In this document: positions 1 through 12,098 of the stretch, one piece after another | How the letters are laid out: every line of letters begins with the position of its first letter | How positions within the stretch are numbered: the stretch's first letter is position 1 | Source of the DNA: Eremomyces bilateralis CBS 781.70 | Lineage: Eukaryota; Ascomycota; Dothideomycetes; Eremomycetales; Eremomycetaceae | Direction of reading: 5' to 3' | Assembly: GCF_010015585.1 (NCBI RefSeq) | Contig: NW_022985068.1 | Coordinates: 1,247,406 to 1,311,405 of the forward strand | Length of the DNA: 64,000 nt | Notes under the pieces: generated by a model | Databases searched by the model: none | Told to the model about the DNA's origin: nothing | What the model saw: only the letters and a program-made list of their open reading frames with translations | Position numbers and translations under genes: made by a program

Positions 1-599
1 TCTTCCAGCACTACGTGGCCAAGTTCCACGACGTGCAGACCGCGGTGCTGGTGATGGCACACACGATCCCGCGATACCTCAGCGACATGCGCTTCGACTC
101 TTGGAAATCCACCTACCTGAACCAGATGCAGGCATGGCAGGCGTACGTCCCCCGCACCAAGTTCAACATCCTCCACACCCGCAAGTCCATCGGCCCCGAC
201 GGCAAACCCGTCATGAAGCCTCCACCCGCCCCGATCCGCGTCCGCTGCACGCACTGCCACGCCTTCCTTGGCGTCGACGCGCCCACCAAGACCAAAGAAA
301 CCCCCACGCCCGCCCCGAACACCCGCCGCAATCCCGCCATGAACTCCGGCATCATGTGCCAGCAGTGCGGCAAGGCGATGCCGCGCTGCGGGATCTGCAT
401 GCATTACCTGGGCAGCCCGGACCCGTCACGCAAGGGGGGCGTGGAGGCGCTGAAGGGGGAGGAGCTGATGTCGAGGCAGATTGTCTTCTGTGCGAAGTGT
501 AAGCATGGGAATCATGATGGGCATGCGAAGTTGTGGTTCGCGAAACATCAGGTCTGTCCGGTGCCGGATTGTCAGTGTATGTGTGGGCTACTTCACTAG
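1..599 (+). CDS. SEA4: SEA4/MIOS-like SEA (GATOR2) complex subunit, C-terminal part
   Basis: The reading frame is open at the left window edge and ends with TAG at 597-599, so only the last ~199 residues are present. They carry the Cys/His-rich C-terminal zinc-binding module of Mio/Sea4: CTHC, then CQQC, CGIC, CAKC followed by HGNHDGH, and a final CPVPDC-x-CMC cluster. In the family this module sits behind an N-terminal WD40 propeller and an alpha-solenoid. It lets the protein act as a scaffold of the SEACAT/GATOR2 complex, which controls TORC1 at the vacuole. The order and spacing of the cysteine pairs and the WF-x-x-H-x-x-CPV ending fit Sea4/Mio better than the related WDR24/WDR59 subunits. 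The 5' part, including the WD40 repeats, lies outside the window. Assignment is from memory of the family pattern. Confidence 0.85.
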   Translation, partial: FQHYVAKFHDVQTAVLVMAHTIPRYLSDMRFDSWKSTYLNQMQAWQAYVPRTKFNILHTRKSIGPDGKPVMKPPPAPIRVRCTHCHAFLGVDAPTKTKETPTPAPNTRRNPAMNSGIMCQQCGKAMPRCGICMHYLGSPDPSRKGGVEALKGEELMSRQIVFCAKCKHGNHDGHAKLWFAKHQVCPVPDCQCMCGLLH

Positions 600-2517
600 G
601 GCTGTGGTTGGACGTTGAACGGGTGGATTTTCAATATTGACTATCATAGAATATCGAGCCATATTGGTAGTCGATAAAAGCCACGATTAGACCTTGCATC
701 AAAGCAGACATGGAGTGAATATTCCCCACCATAGGTTCAGTTGGAACGTGGAGGTCTGGTCTCTGGAGGACATCAAGAATTCAAGATGTCTTCCAAGTTC
801 CATCATGAATTCATCATGTTGTTGAATTGATAGTGGCAGCCTGGCTCAGGCCCCGAGGCAACCATGTTGAGTGGGTCTCATCCTGTTTCATCTTCGCGAA
901 GCCCAAACATCATCTGAACCTCAACTGTCACAACCTTGCCCTCCAACTGGCTCTCCTTCACCAACTACTGTATCATCAGTCTCATACAACATCAAATACC
1001 CGCTGAGACCTTTATCCTGGTTCACTCTCGTTTCGCTTCGCAAGCCCTGTCCGCCGAAGTCTCGACTATCCTAACCTTCGACTTATGCCATTCGTGGACG
1101 GGATATCTCATACACCACGACTGCCGTGGCTTTGGAACCAGCCTCTATATTCCAACCATTTCTCGCTCGCGGGGTACGAGAATGTCAATGGTAGGTACCA
1201 ACACGCGCTCCAGTGAGATGCCGGACGCGAGGGACACGGTTGTAGGGCGTCCATAGGATCACCTCCGGGTTGGTATAGGGGTAGGCGTGAATTATGTACC
1301 TGATCCCGTTCAGTCACGAACCCGAGGCAGGGAGGGCATAGTCAGCAATTCTCCGGCGCGGTATGAAGGAGAAATCAAGGTAGTTCCATCCGAGTGTCGA
1401 GAACCACACAATTTACCCTAAAGAGATGAGATATGAATCGCTTCCCCATGTCATCCCTTGCTGTCGTTCGTCTCCTTCCTACAGTTTCGGGCAGCATCTC
1501 CACCCAGACTGTCCCAGATTCGTTCGGCCAAGCTTCCGTTCGATACTTAGTTTGGGCTTATACCCGCTGCATCGAAGCGGGACGGTCCATGTCTGATGGA
1601 GTGGTGGTGGTTTGTGCACATTTTTCCTGGCTCAAGGCTCGGTCTAGGAATCGCCAACATCCCCCGAGATCCGCTTCGTCTAGAGCCTAGCGTTCACGAT
1701 CCCCCATTCCTACTCATTCCTAGAAGTACAAGTCTCCTCTGTTGCCCATTCCATCCAAATTGTTCTCACTTTGGCTTCGTCGCTCCTTAATTCTTACGCC
1801 CGACTCTCTTTGGCTTCCCGACATTCATTTTCGACAGCATAGTGTTTGTTTCCTTTCCGCTCTGGCAGCAAAAGGTTCCCAACTAATGCTGCCAATCATT
1901 GGAATCGACTTTGATATACACCGCTTCGTCCCTCTCCCCTTCATTCCTATGCCCAACCACTTTCCTTGACCTGTTGACCCTAACCATCATATGTCATGAG
2001 GCCAATTTCGGAGTCTCATACGCAATATTGAAACATTCCATATCTTAATATTGAAGCGAATTCTTGACTTCTTGTCTTCCTCTCCGGTTAGTTTCATTCT
2101 CCCTTGCGTCCATGTCCGATACCTTGATGCTGGTGAATCCATTCCAACGCGCAGGTCGTCACGTTGTGCAGAATGCAAATCCGTGCAATCTTGCCTTATC
2201 CGCGATGAAGCACCGCAACGGGCCGCTAACAAAGTCAGTGTCGATTTCCGAATCCTCTTTCCCGTACCATTACATCGGTTCAACGGGAACCCAGACATGT
2301 AGCAGCGCATATGCAAGGTTAAAATGGAGCGTAATATGGTCCAACAGTAGGTAGACTCCTTACCACCTTGCTTGGTCCGTATTCCAGGATCGTTGAGGTG
2401 GTTGTGCGAGGCATGAATAGCAATGCTAATCAGATGCAATATTAATGAGACAGATATCCTCTTCCTTTGAACGGTGGCTTTTCTATCGCTCAAGACAAAA
2501 ACCGCCATGGCGCCCAT
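600..2517. other. Long intergenic stretch or 5' leader upstream of the Rua1-type gene
   Basis: No convincing gene. Pyrimidine-rich tracts (about 880-1080 and 1680-1950) resemble fungal 5' leader sequence. An ATG at 1085 opens a 43-codon frame ending with TGA at 1214-1216. It contains a GT immediately after a plausible exon end near 1190, so it could be an upstream ORF or a first exon. A branch-like GCTAAT at 2424-2429 followed by a CAG acceptor at 2451-2453 suggests that the downstream gene may have a spliced upstream exon. I could not phase the two together. Confidence 0.3.
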
Positions 2518-4651
2518 ATGATTTACCCGAACGGGACATTCTCTGCTCATTCATCGCCGCAACCCGCAGTTCATCCTTCCCCACGTCCTACGCCTCCTCT
2601 CTTCTACTCCTGGTCGAACCTTGGTACAAATCAAGGGCCGTGTCCATCCAAAGTGCCGCGAGCCGCTGTCGGCCCCTTTCACACACGGCGTCACCATTCA
2701 CGAATAAACGGACGTGCTCTTAGGGAAAATGCACGAGATTTATACTCACGCCCGAACAGCATGAACGGGCAGAATCATACACCAATTGCAAATAGAGCGA
2801 ACGGACTTATGGATTATGTGCAAATCCCCAAAATCAGTTTAGGGGCATCCGCTGCGGATACGACCTTCCCAGAGCATTGTACCGACCACTCGCTCGACAC
2901 ATGGAACCAGAAAGCGTTCAACGATGTCGAGTTCGCCGCGTTGGACCAAAACTTACCGGAGCTCGCACCCAGTGCCATGGCCAACGATGATGATGATGCC
3001 ATCGTCGACCTAAGGCGATACCCTAATATTGAAAATGAGTATGCGCATGCAGACCTCTACTCGGGGGATGTTTCGCGACGCGTTTCAGACTCCTCCTTCT
3101 CCTTATCCAGCGCTGGTCCAATACCCGAGGTGTCTTCTCATGAGGACTTCCCGACATCAGAAGCACCATCCTATGTATCGGACCGTGATGGGTGGAGCAA
3201 CCTTGAACAGGCTCAACATCTTCTCTCGCCAATGCCGTCACCTAGACACTCATTCCCTGGACCGATACGCGACTCTTCCCGCTCCTGGGCATCACCTACC
3301 TCTCACTCTAGCATTAGAACTTCCCCTTATAATATGGACAGCGGTCGAAATAAAAGATGGTCTACTGGCATGTACCCCTCCACGCCTTCTCCAGTAACTC
3401 AGGGCAATAATTTCAATAATCGCCTTTCCTTCTATGGTGGATCGCCACATTACCCCCGGCACTCGGCAACCTCGTTCCTCACGCCCGTGAATACGACTTC
3501 GGCACCGATGCTTCCGTCTTGGTCAAAAAACATGCTCTCTCCCCAACCGAATTCAATCCCCGCTGCTCAACATACCCTTTTCTCCTCCCCAGACACGGCT
3601 TTCCCGCCTAATCCTTCTCGGCAATACCTCCCTTCTCAAGGATTCTTCCGATCACTTCAGTCGAATGGCGATCACAGCACTCCAGGTTTTGAATCCTCTC
3701 ACTTCGCCGCTCCCTCGGACCCACCTGATCTGTATTCTTCTCTCAATGATCCTCCATCCGACCCGCCCGAGTCAGACATGAAATCCTCTGACCCAGATCT
3801 CGTCCCGCATGAGCAAGACCTTCGTTTTTCCGGCGATCTGTATACCCCACGCTGGGTACGGGGCCACGGCAACAAACGTGAGGGATGGTGTGGGCTCTGC
3901 AAACCCGGTCGATGGCTCGTCCTGAAGAACTCCGCCTTCTGGTACGACAAAAGCTTCACCCATGGCGTCAGCGCGGCAACGGGGGCAGCATTCCGAGGGC
4001 CCGGGGAGACGCGCCGTACCGAGCCAAATATGGACACCTGGGAGGGGCTCTGTAGCAGTTGCGGCGACTGGGTGAACCTAGTGAGCAACAAGAAGAAGGG
4101 CACAACGTGGTTTCGGCACGCATACAAGGTATGAACCCACTCTCAGAACCTTTTCCCTCAAAACTAGTCCCAACCACCGTCCCTGTTAGTGTCATCCCCA
4201 CCCGAAAGTTAAAGACGGCCCGAAGCGCCGTCGCGAGTCCGCCAACCACACCCAACCATCCCAAGCTCATCCGAAACTGCGTCTCCACACTTTCTCCAAC
4301 GCATCGAACGCCACCCCCTCCTCTACGCCCACCAGCTCCTCGACGAACACCGTCATCTTCGGTTCTCCCTCCACATCTCGCAACCCCCAGGATGACCTTC
4401 CTTTCGCCAGCGCTCGTACCGACGACCCGGGTGACGAAAGCGGCGGTGCCTTGCTATCGGCACCGTCGGGCACGAGGGGGACCAACGTCGTCGCAGGTGT
4501 GAAGCGCGAGCGAGAAGTCACACCGCAGTTTCGGACGGAGACCGAAACGCGGGCGTCGGCGTCGGATCGGGCGTATGCGCGGAGCTATGCTGTGGATCTT
4601 CCGGATCAAAAGACGGCGACGGCGTTGGGAAGCTTTGTAGGGATTCTTTAA
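2518..4651 (+). CDS. Rua1 C-terminal-domain transcription regulator
   Basis: Two exons are seen: 2518-4128 and 4190-4651, joined across a 61-nt GT-AG intron that restores HAYK|C, the conserved end of the domain. The last ~100 residues of exon 1 are the Rua1 C-terminal domain (Pfam Rua1_C): YTPRWVRG, WCGLC, KNSAFWYDKSFTHGVSAATG, then CSSCGDWV and FRHAYKC, with cysteine and histidine pairs likely to bind zinc. In Ustilago maydis, Rua1 regulates ustilagic acid biosynthesis; ascomycete members are mostly uncharacterised nuclear proteins. The first ~430 residues are Ser/Pro-rich and probably disordered, and the tail after the domain is Thr/Ser-rich with a basic KRRR patch. The start at 2518 is the first in-frame ATG after a stop at 2446. 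A splice acceptor at 2453 leaves open an extra upstream exon. No metabolite cluster is evident here, so the target is unknown. Confidence 0.8.
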
Positions 4652-4832
4652 TATGTTGTTTGGTGCTGTTGATGGCTTGCTTTAACGGTTGTGGTTTCAT
4701 TGAGTACGGGACGTCGGATTTCCTGTTGGGGGTTTCGATGCGTGCGTAAGTTTTGGGAATGGTTATACCATTTGTTTCAATCACGATAACGAGCGGATGG
4801 GTATGGGATTGTGGGTGGCGTCAAGAGCTCTC

Positions 4833-5028
4833 GGTCGGCCATCTCGCCTGTTGGCTCATACCGACTCTCTAGCTTGTTTCTAAGGTTATTCGAATCCTGA
4901 TCGTTCTGGATGATCCTCTGGAGTCTAGTGAACGCCCTGCTGCGCTGCTCCGAACGCCTTCTATAGGTCGGCCATCGCGACCAACAAGCTAGAGAGTCGG
5001 TATGAGCGAACAGGCGAGATGGCTGACC
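4833..5028. repeat. 196-bp inverted-repeat (hairpin) element
   Basis: The left arm 4833-4878 and right arm 4983-5028 are 46-nt inverted copies with only two mismatches, separated by about 104 nt. A third partial copy of the outer ten bases of the left arm (GGTCGGCCAT) lies inside the loop at 4966-4975. There is no obvious target-site duplication next to the arms and no coding content. This fits a short MITE-like element or a remnant of one. Confidence 0.75.
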
Positions 5029-6557
5029 TACAGAAGGCGAGGGCTATGTGCACGGAACGTTCAGACGAGACATGCCGTCGTTCACGTTCGGTTGTCTTCG
5101 TGATTTCATTGCATTTAATCGTATTGTCTTATGTCTACATCGGGGAGAGAACTCAGCCATGCCATCTCGATGTCTCATATGGACTTGCGAGCTGTCAGGA
5201 GCTGCCTTGTTGGCTAGCATTTCGAGTGCTTTCAGGGGCAGGCATGACGGCGATGCCATCAATATTTACAACATTTTCTATGGTTGTCTATCGCTCTCGA
5301 TATAACCTGGCCAGCCGGATGGAGCATTTTGAAGCCCTAGTGCCTAAACTGTTCGGTAGCAGGAGATACAATCAACATGTTAGCATATCCAAAGGCATAT
5401 CCAAAGGCATAGGTATATAGGTAACCATTGATACATGTCAAGGTTTGGGGGATCTAATCACCCAATCTAGAATGCCGGCATATGCCCACAGCCGTCAGGA
5501 TTGGATTCTGTTCGTGTGCGATGTGAACAAAAATCGCAACTGCCGAAGGCCACATGTTGACAACGAGATTCTACAGGATGACCGTTTCACACAGAGTCGT
5601 GCAGTAGCTCGGTCCTTCAAGGACTTATCTTAAACCACATCCCGTACTTGCCTCTGCGTACAATCCTCAACTGCCGAAGGGTTAGGTCTTGGTTTGCTCC
5701 ACCGTTGTGCAGTTCTAACCAGGGGAGCACCTTCAGGGAACATCTCTACTTCGGAAGCATGATTGGTTGAAAAGGGCATCTAATATTGCAACTCAGAACA
5801 GCCATAATTGTATTGCTGTTAATTGTCGACCACATCATTTAAGACTTCAACTCGACTCGCTATTTTTGCACAAATCCAACCCTGGGGCTACAGCGGACGA
5901 AGTATTCTGGAGTTTGGCACTCGTTGTAGAACTGGCACTAACCGCCGTTGAATTCGGCCAAAATCCACGGATATGTTGGCTCCACGTCGCCAGGGTCTAC
6001 GGAATTCATGTCCCGCAATGCCGCAACCGCGCGCACCCCACATTGAGATTCTCTCGTGCCCGCTCCGAACCAAGCTTCAGATGGTTATTCCGCGGCTCAG
6101 TGAATCGCCCTGGCAGGCACCGGTTTGTTTAGATTAATTCCGGCCGCCTTGTAACTGGAACAGTATGGAAAGGCTCAACTGCCGGGAGTCAGATACAGGG
6201 AACGAGGGATTCGATTCACCCTAAATACACTCCAGCAGCACTACAGCAGCGGGCTGCGCTGGTATAGACTCGACTTGCCGAACATGACAAACCTGTCGAA
6301 CTGATTATTGACTGCTAATGACCATGATTTCAAGTGTACTCTTGCTAGGGTCCGTTGGCCTAGGTTCAAGGATCCGACGCTTCTGTTCCTTCGAGAATGA
6401 CTATTTCAAGAGCCGCAGACGGCATCCATAATCGTTCGTGAACGTCTTCCGTTGTCAGCATCTTTTGCAAGTCTCGTTTCTGTGTGTTAAGCTGCCACGC
6501 TCTGTATGCCAATCACCTTATGTCCCAAACCTATTTCGAGCCGAAAGCGGGTAGAAG
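5029..6557. other. Intergenic region without a recognisable gene
   Basis: Scattered short frames with no conserved motif. The longest, 5019-5420 (+), begins inside the right arm of the hairpin element and shows nothing typical of a protein family. The last few hundred bases presumably hold the promoter of the P450 gene. Confidence 0.4.
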
Positions 6558-8323
6558 ATGATATTGGGGATATCTAGTATTTGCTATGAGTGGTGGCCGG
6601 TGATTCTCGTCACTTGCATAGCCGCACGACTGCTTCACAACAAGTATGGCAGAGGCTTGCACCGGTATCCCGGGCCATGGCTAGCAGCATACATGACGAT
6701 CTGGAGATTTTTGGAAAACTATGGGCGACGGACAGAATGGACTCACATCAACTTACATCGTCGATATGGGGATGTTGTCCGGCTTGATCCAAATGCGCTA
6801 TCCTTCGCTGATCCCAAAGCCATTAAAGTTATCTATGGTCTGAATAAGGGAATGGTAAAGGTATGTCAGGCTTACATTGCTCAATTGGCCGAGTATATAT
6901 TGACCGAGTGGCACAGTCCCATTTCTACCCAGTCCAACAAGCTACGGCAAAAGGGACCCGCATTCAGTCACTCTTCTCGACGTTAGATGAAGATTTCCAT
7001 GCAAAATATCGAAGGTGTCTTAATAGCGCATTTGCTATGTCATCCTTAGTATCATACGAGCCGTTAGTTAACTCGACCCTCGATGTATTCTTGGAGAAGA
7101 CCGAGGAATTGTACGCTCGAACGGGCACTGTATGCGATTTTCCCAAGTGGCTTCAGTATTTTGCATTCGATGTCATCGGTGACTTGACATGGAGCAAGAG
7201 GCTCGGGTTCATGGAAAGAAACGAAGACGTGGATGGCATCATTTCTTTCATTAATGGATTCTTCGACTATGCTGGACCGGTAAGCGTATGCGAGGAATAT
7301 CCACGGCGTATCACTAATAGCAAGCCAGATAGGGCAAATGCCTTTTCTAGACCTTGTGTTTCAGAAGAACCCCCTGATCCTTCTTGCACAACGGTACGGC
7401 GTCTCGAAAAAGGTCTTCGCCGTTACCAAGTTCGCGCAATCCCAATCGATCCATCGCGCCCCTGAAATGGAGAAAATCAAGGCCAATGGCCTCGCACCCG
7501 GCACGCCGAAAGACGGAATAGATCTGTTGACGAAGTTCACTCAAGCCCAGCACGATCATCCGGAGATCATGTCCGATACCACCGTGCTCGCGTCGTCCGT
7601 GAGCATGGTGTTCGCCGGCAGCGAGACGACGGCGATCGCGCTGAGCGCCATCTTCTATCATCTCATGAAATATCCATCCGCATATCAGAAATTAATGGCG
7701 GAGTTGGACGGGGCCGTACGAACCGGCCTCATCGAAGACAGGGGGAATGGAACGGTGAGCTGGGCCGAGGCGCAGAAGCTGCCATACCTAGACGCGGTCA
7801 TTCAAGAAAGTTTCCGACTCCATCCAGCCGCGGGTCTGACGTTAGAACGGGTCGTTCCGGCGCACGGCATGGACATTCTCGGCGAGCATATCCCCGGTGG
7901 GACGATCGTGGGCTGCAATGCCTGGGTGCTCCACCGTAGACCCGAGATATTCGGGAAGGATGTTGACAACTTCCGCCCGGAAAGGTGGTTGGAGGCATCA
8001 CCCAAGCAACTGAGCGAAATGAAGGCGACGATGTTCCAGTTTGGAGCCGGTGCGAGGACGTGTATCGGAAAGAATATCAGTCTGCTGGAGATTTATAAGC
8101 TGGTACCCAGCTTTTTGAGGAGGTTTGAGGCAAGTTCCCGACGCTTATTCTTCACTCGAGGAATGTGTTCACTGACTCGGAGAATTAGATGGAATTGCAA
8201 TCCCCTGAACAAACTTGGAAGACCCATAACGCATGGTTCGTAAGGCAAATGAATTTCATGACGAGGTTTAAGACTCGACAGGTAAAGAGGGATGATGCAT
8301 TCACGCAGTCTCACGTTAGGTAG
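6558..8323 (+). CDS. Cytochrome P450 monooxygenase (pisatin demethylase-like)
   Basis: Four exons, 6558-6860, 6917-7279, 7329-8129 and 8189-8323, give a 533-residue protein; every junction keeps the frame. An N-terminal hydrophobic anchor (about residues 10-25) is followed by the Pro-rich hinge RYPGPW. Landmarks are the I-helix AGSETT (318-323), the K-helix ESFR (382-385), PERW, and the haem loop FGAGARTCIG with the axial Cys at about residue 467. Family members are ER-bound haem monooxygenases using NADPH-P450 reductase. The segments IGQMPFLD and KNPL resemble the pisatin demethylase/benzoate hydroxylase-like P450s of ascomycetes, but the substrate cannot be read from sequence. The third intron (8130-8188) has a GC donor (GAG|GCAAGT). 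The gene is intact and stands alone in an otherwise gene-poor stretch, with no neighbouring biosynthetic genes. Confidence 0.93.
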
Positions 8324-8577
8324 CACTGAATTTATTTTATTATAATACCAGTGATTCACAGTGGTTGGCTCACTTGCCCCCTAGACCGTCTGCTTCACTC
8401 AGTCGATGCTAGAGTTCGTCTAGTGCTTCTTGCTTTCAAGGCTGCAGAAATGGATTTATTGTGGGGCTATAGATCCGGCAAGCACCTTGGCATCAATAGG
8501 GATGTAGGAAAGTGTTCTGAGAGTGTGTTGTGGGAGAGTTTTCTTGGGGGAGCAGGACAGTCTTGCCCGCCCTGGCT
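8324..8577. other. Short spacer downstream of the P450 gene
   Basis: AT-rich sequence following the P450 stop codon. It holds no gene or motif that I can identify. Confidence 0.3.
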
Positions 8578-8965
8578 TTATATTACGATTAGTGAACGCC
8601 AATTTGAACACGGATATAGCTTAAGGTGCTCCATTGTGTTTCTCAATCCTCCGGCGTCTGTCGAACTAATCTGGCTAGGGATACGACCTTGGACATCAGT
8701 ACCTCGATAGTAGGGTTCGTCAGCGACTTTCTCCACATCATAAACCACGATCAACTTCCCCTGAGTGCCACCCGGTCCGAAAGATGGTACTTTGGGTGCC
8801 ACATTATTCCGTATGAATTCGAGTTGTGTATCGATTTCCAATATGCCATCATCGGATAGTTCTTCATCCGACTCTTGCTCGGAAAATGCTGCCCTTTACC
8901 GCCTCTCCGCCATCCTCAGAGCTACGAGCAGCGTCTTCAACGCGTCGTTACCAGCATTGTGCTAA
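8578..8965 (-). pseudogene. Remnant resembling a Gfd2/YDR514C-type RNase H-fold protein
   Basis: Read on the minus strand, the segment begins with HNAGNDALKTLLVALRM. This resembles the HNAGNDA-x-x-TL-x-x-LL signature at the end of Gfd2/YDR514C-like exonuclease-fold domains in fungi. An acidic linker (EESDDG-like) and about 85 open residues follow. No upstream catalytic part is readable, because stops interrupt the frame within a few codons of the motif. It is therefore probably a fragment of a decayed gene. It sits directly beside a decayed HNH-type fragment on the same strand (9185-9450), so the two may have been joined by rearrangement. Family assignment is tentative. Confidence 0.35.
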
Positions 8966-9184
8966 CCGATGAAGTCACATAGCCTCGGTTTAGCATTTCT
9001 TATATGTATTTTACGAGTTTGTGACAACCAGAAAAAGCGAACCAACCTTCCCAAACCCGAGATCGTGCCACTCTATACACCACAAGTCCGTCGGAATACT
9101 AGACTTGCCATTCTCTAGGTATCGAAGATTGGTGCTCGTAAAACCCTTTTAACCTAGCCAAACAAGATGCTAAGGAACTTACCA

Positions 9185-9450
9185 GTAGTATTGATATAGT
9201 ACTTCCCTAAATGAAGCGGGCTATCATTCCTCTCTATTTTAGCATCCTCTTCATCTCGCAGTTCGAAGGTACTTATAAACACGACAAAAATTTCCACCAC
9301 AGAGTGAAAGTTGGCATATGCCTGGTATTCCTATATCGTTTTCATATCTTGGATAGAGGGTGTTTGGCAATGACCGGTCGGAATGCGGATGAATTTTGGA
9401 CTTGTATGCCTCGCTGTGCTGTTGTCATACCCACGGGGCAGAGCCCCTGA
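9185..9450 (-). pseudogene. Decayed HNH-nuclease paralog fragment (N-terminal exon)
   Basis: The minus strand from about 9350 to 9190 aligns by eye with the first exon of the HNH gene at 12099-13153. The copy reads FELRDEEDAKIERND, then GKYYINTTG followed by a GTAAGT donor; the other gene reads FELRDEDDTKIERND, GKYYITAAG and a GTAAGT donor. Upstream, MTTAQRG and ANF-like segments persist but the frame is broken. The nuclease core that should follow the intron is absent; unrelated sequence lies there instead. This is an inverted, truncated relative of the HNH gene 3 kb away, evidently older or more heavily mutated. Confidence 0.7.
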
Positions 9451-9577
9451 ATAACATCTTCCCGAGAGATCATGTATGGTCTCTCTATCAACGAGATCAT
9501 ACTCAAAAAATAATTCCGCGTCACCGGCCCGTCAAAAGAAGGGGCTTATACCTGGGCATTAATATCCACAGAAATCA

Positions 9578-9621
9578 CCCAGAATGCACCCAGAATGCAC
9601 CCAGAATGCACCCAGAATGCA
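9578..9621. repeat. Tandem 11-bp repeat, four copies
   Basis: Four perfect direct copies of CCCAGAATGCA lie head to tail. It is a simple minisatellite in a non-coding stretch. The small frames around it that begin MHPECTQ are products of the repeat. Confidence 0.9.
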
Positions 9622-12098
9622 CTCAGCAGCTACTCCCAGCAGTCCGGAATTGACGTCGCCGTGCTCCATTCCCTCCGAGGTTGCGGAACAGGCAACACCC
9701 TTTCCTCTCTTGCACTGTCCTCCATCGCCGGAAGAGGACTGTCGCTGCACCTGCGTGTGGAGGACGGCGTCGGTAGGTTTATGGCTTGCTCTTGCATGGA
9801 AGCGTTGTTTGACGTCTGGCGGTTTGGTCGGTAGGATTCGGGGACCTCGCACTATTGTCCGTGGCTTCAGCGGGAGAATGGCTGGTACCATCGTCAGTCT
9901 TACATACTGCCAGCTCGAATATCCGAGGTCAGAGACGTGGCCGCCAGTACATAAAGTGTTGATAGCCTTCGCTGGAGCATTGCAGGGTCAGCCGAGGTAG
10001 TGAACGACACTCTCATAAAGCTTGGTATGGATGGTGACGTGGATTGTCCTGAAGTAGCCTCTCTAAAGTGGGACAACGCTCTAGGAGACCATGCGCGAAT
10101 GTGAGGCTAGTGGAAGTGAAAGGCTGTCCGCAGCAATACAACTCAAAAGCATTTGGGAGAATCTGGGGCGGCGTGTGACTTTTAGGGACAGTGATGTGGA
10201 TTCTGAGTGGTCAGTATGCCGCCCGATTTGCCAGGCCGAGTGATCGTTAAGGGGTTGAACCGCGAATTTGAAGACAACAGCACGGAGGCCTTTTATTTTT
10301 CCTCCTCCATATCTTCTTTTGACTTCCACTTTAGCTGCTCCATGTCCCCGGCAATCTGACCGGCAATCTGACCCTATTTATCTTCTTCAGTAAGAGAGGG
10401 CACCTCTCCACGCTCTACAATGAAATAATATACCTCACCAGGGGCATCAGGTATCGGGGACATGGATGTAACATCACAAGAGAGCCTCCAAGTTTGGTTC
10501 CCGCGGCAGAAAGAATAATGAAGCGCTGAGGTAGACGACGGCCCAGGGACGTTGCAAGCAGCAACAGGGGAAGCTATATGCAACCAACAAAGCGTACCAA
10601 AACCGCTAAAACAGATCTGGCTCAAATGTAAAAAATGGCACAGCTTGCGGATGCCTCGACGAGGTCGTCTATGTTGAAATTATAAATCAAACCAAGAGTC
10701 GCTGACAGTTCTTCGCCAGTAGAGAAAAGATCGCAGGCTCCGTTACAAACTTCGTTGCGTAGTGTCCGGTTTGCATGAACTCTTATGGAATAGTCTCCCG
10801 AAGGATTTGGCAGAGCACGAAGAAGGCCAAACAAGAACAAACAAGGATATATCCGGTAGAGTTAAGAAACATCTCCGCTACTAAGAGATAGCTCATCCAT
10901 TGCGCAGAAGCTCTTCTATACAAACCAATAAACCGCCCGACTGGAAGCAGCCCGGTCCTCGGGTCGGATGTGCCGGCAAATATGGACGTAGAACGAGCAT
11001 TTCTATTTGTTGAAACACCTGTGGAAGTCAGGCTATAAGTTGCAAATATTCACTAGAATAGCAAACAAGAAGGAAGACCACAAAGTTCTCAATATGGGAA
11101 GGGACCTGACCAACTGGCAGACCAAACTTGACCACGAGCAAGTGGAAGAATGAATGAACAACAGAAAATCCACCCATCCATGATCCAACCCATTCTCAGA
11201 TAAAAGCAAGGCCGAAAAAAGACAAAAGTTGAATCTTCATCCTGGTCGCCATTGACTGCCGTCCGAAAGTCCCACGGACGCGACGCGTCGAAGACTCGTA
11301 GAATAGATAGAACGCATCGGCGGAGTCCTGCATACCGCCCCCACGTCAACTGAGTCACTCTCGCATCGAAATGCAGCCTCATCTGCGACCATCTGCAGAG
11401 CCCCAACATGGACGTTTCATACAGATTTTGAAACACAGGCTGCATTGACGACAGCGGAGAAGGGAATCGAAATGGTCACACCAGAATAGTTGGTCCATCA
11501 GTCCAAAGACTGGCGACGAAGGATCAAAGATGTAGCCTATGTGCTATGTATCCCAACATCCCAAGTGCAGACAAGCTGCTGGCACAGGATGCGACGCATT
11601 GGCTTTGTAGTTATACTGCTGACGTTCAAAATGCCGTTCAGATCGGTCGAGCCCTAGATCAGCAATTTGGAAGACTCGCTATGCATCTAACGTATCGATC
11701 CTGGGCCGGTGCCGCAGAAACCTGAGGTTAGAACATCAAGTTGTGAGGTTCCCACTCCAGCACCAAGATACTTTTATACGTGTATTTTTGGGTTAGTAAG
11801 CTATATTCTCGCCTCTAACTCGTATTTTACCGCTTTGCAGCATGTGCTACCTCAACCTTGATCCCTGTACGGAGTAGGTGCTTGGTAATTTTGGCAAATG
11901 TTGTTCAGGCAGATTGCCTCTTTGGGATTGGTGTGGACTTGGCCGTGGTTTCTCCATTCTTTGTTCCACAATCTGCCATCGTCATACTCAATATCACTCT
12001 CGAAGACTCTTGCCATCATTTTCAATTACCGTACCTACGTCGATCCCTCTTGCAGTCTCCATGAATGTGATACGTCTACAGCGTCCACGACGTTTACA
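9622..12098. other. Gene-poor stretch with unidentified decayed coding traces
   Basis: No intact gene. On the minus strand two adjoining frames, 10622-10840 and 10374-10625, look coding-like and could be exons of one small broken gene, but neither has a motif I know. On the plus strand near 10050-10230 fragments such as IQLKSIWENLGRRVTF suggest an eroded protein. The frame at 11089-11445 (minus) shows no support. The last ~200 bases may hold the promoter of the HNH gene. Confidence 0.35.
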
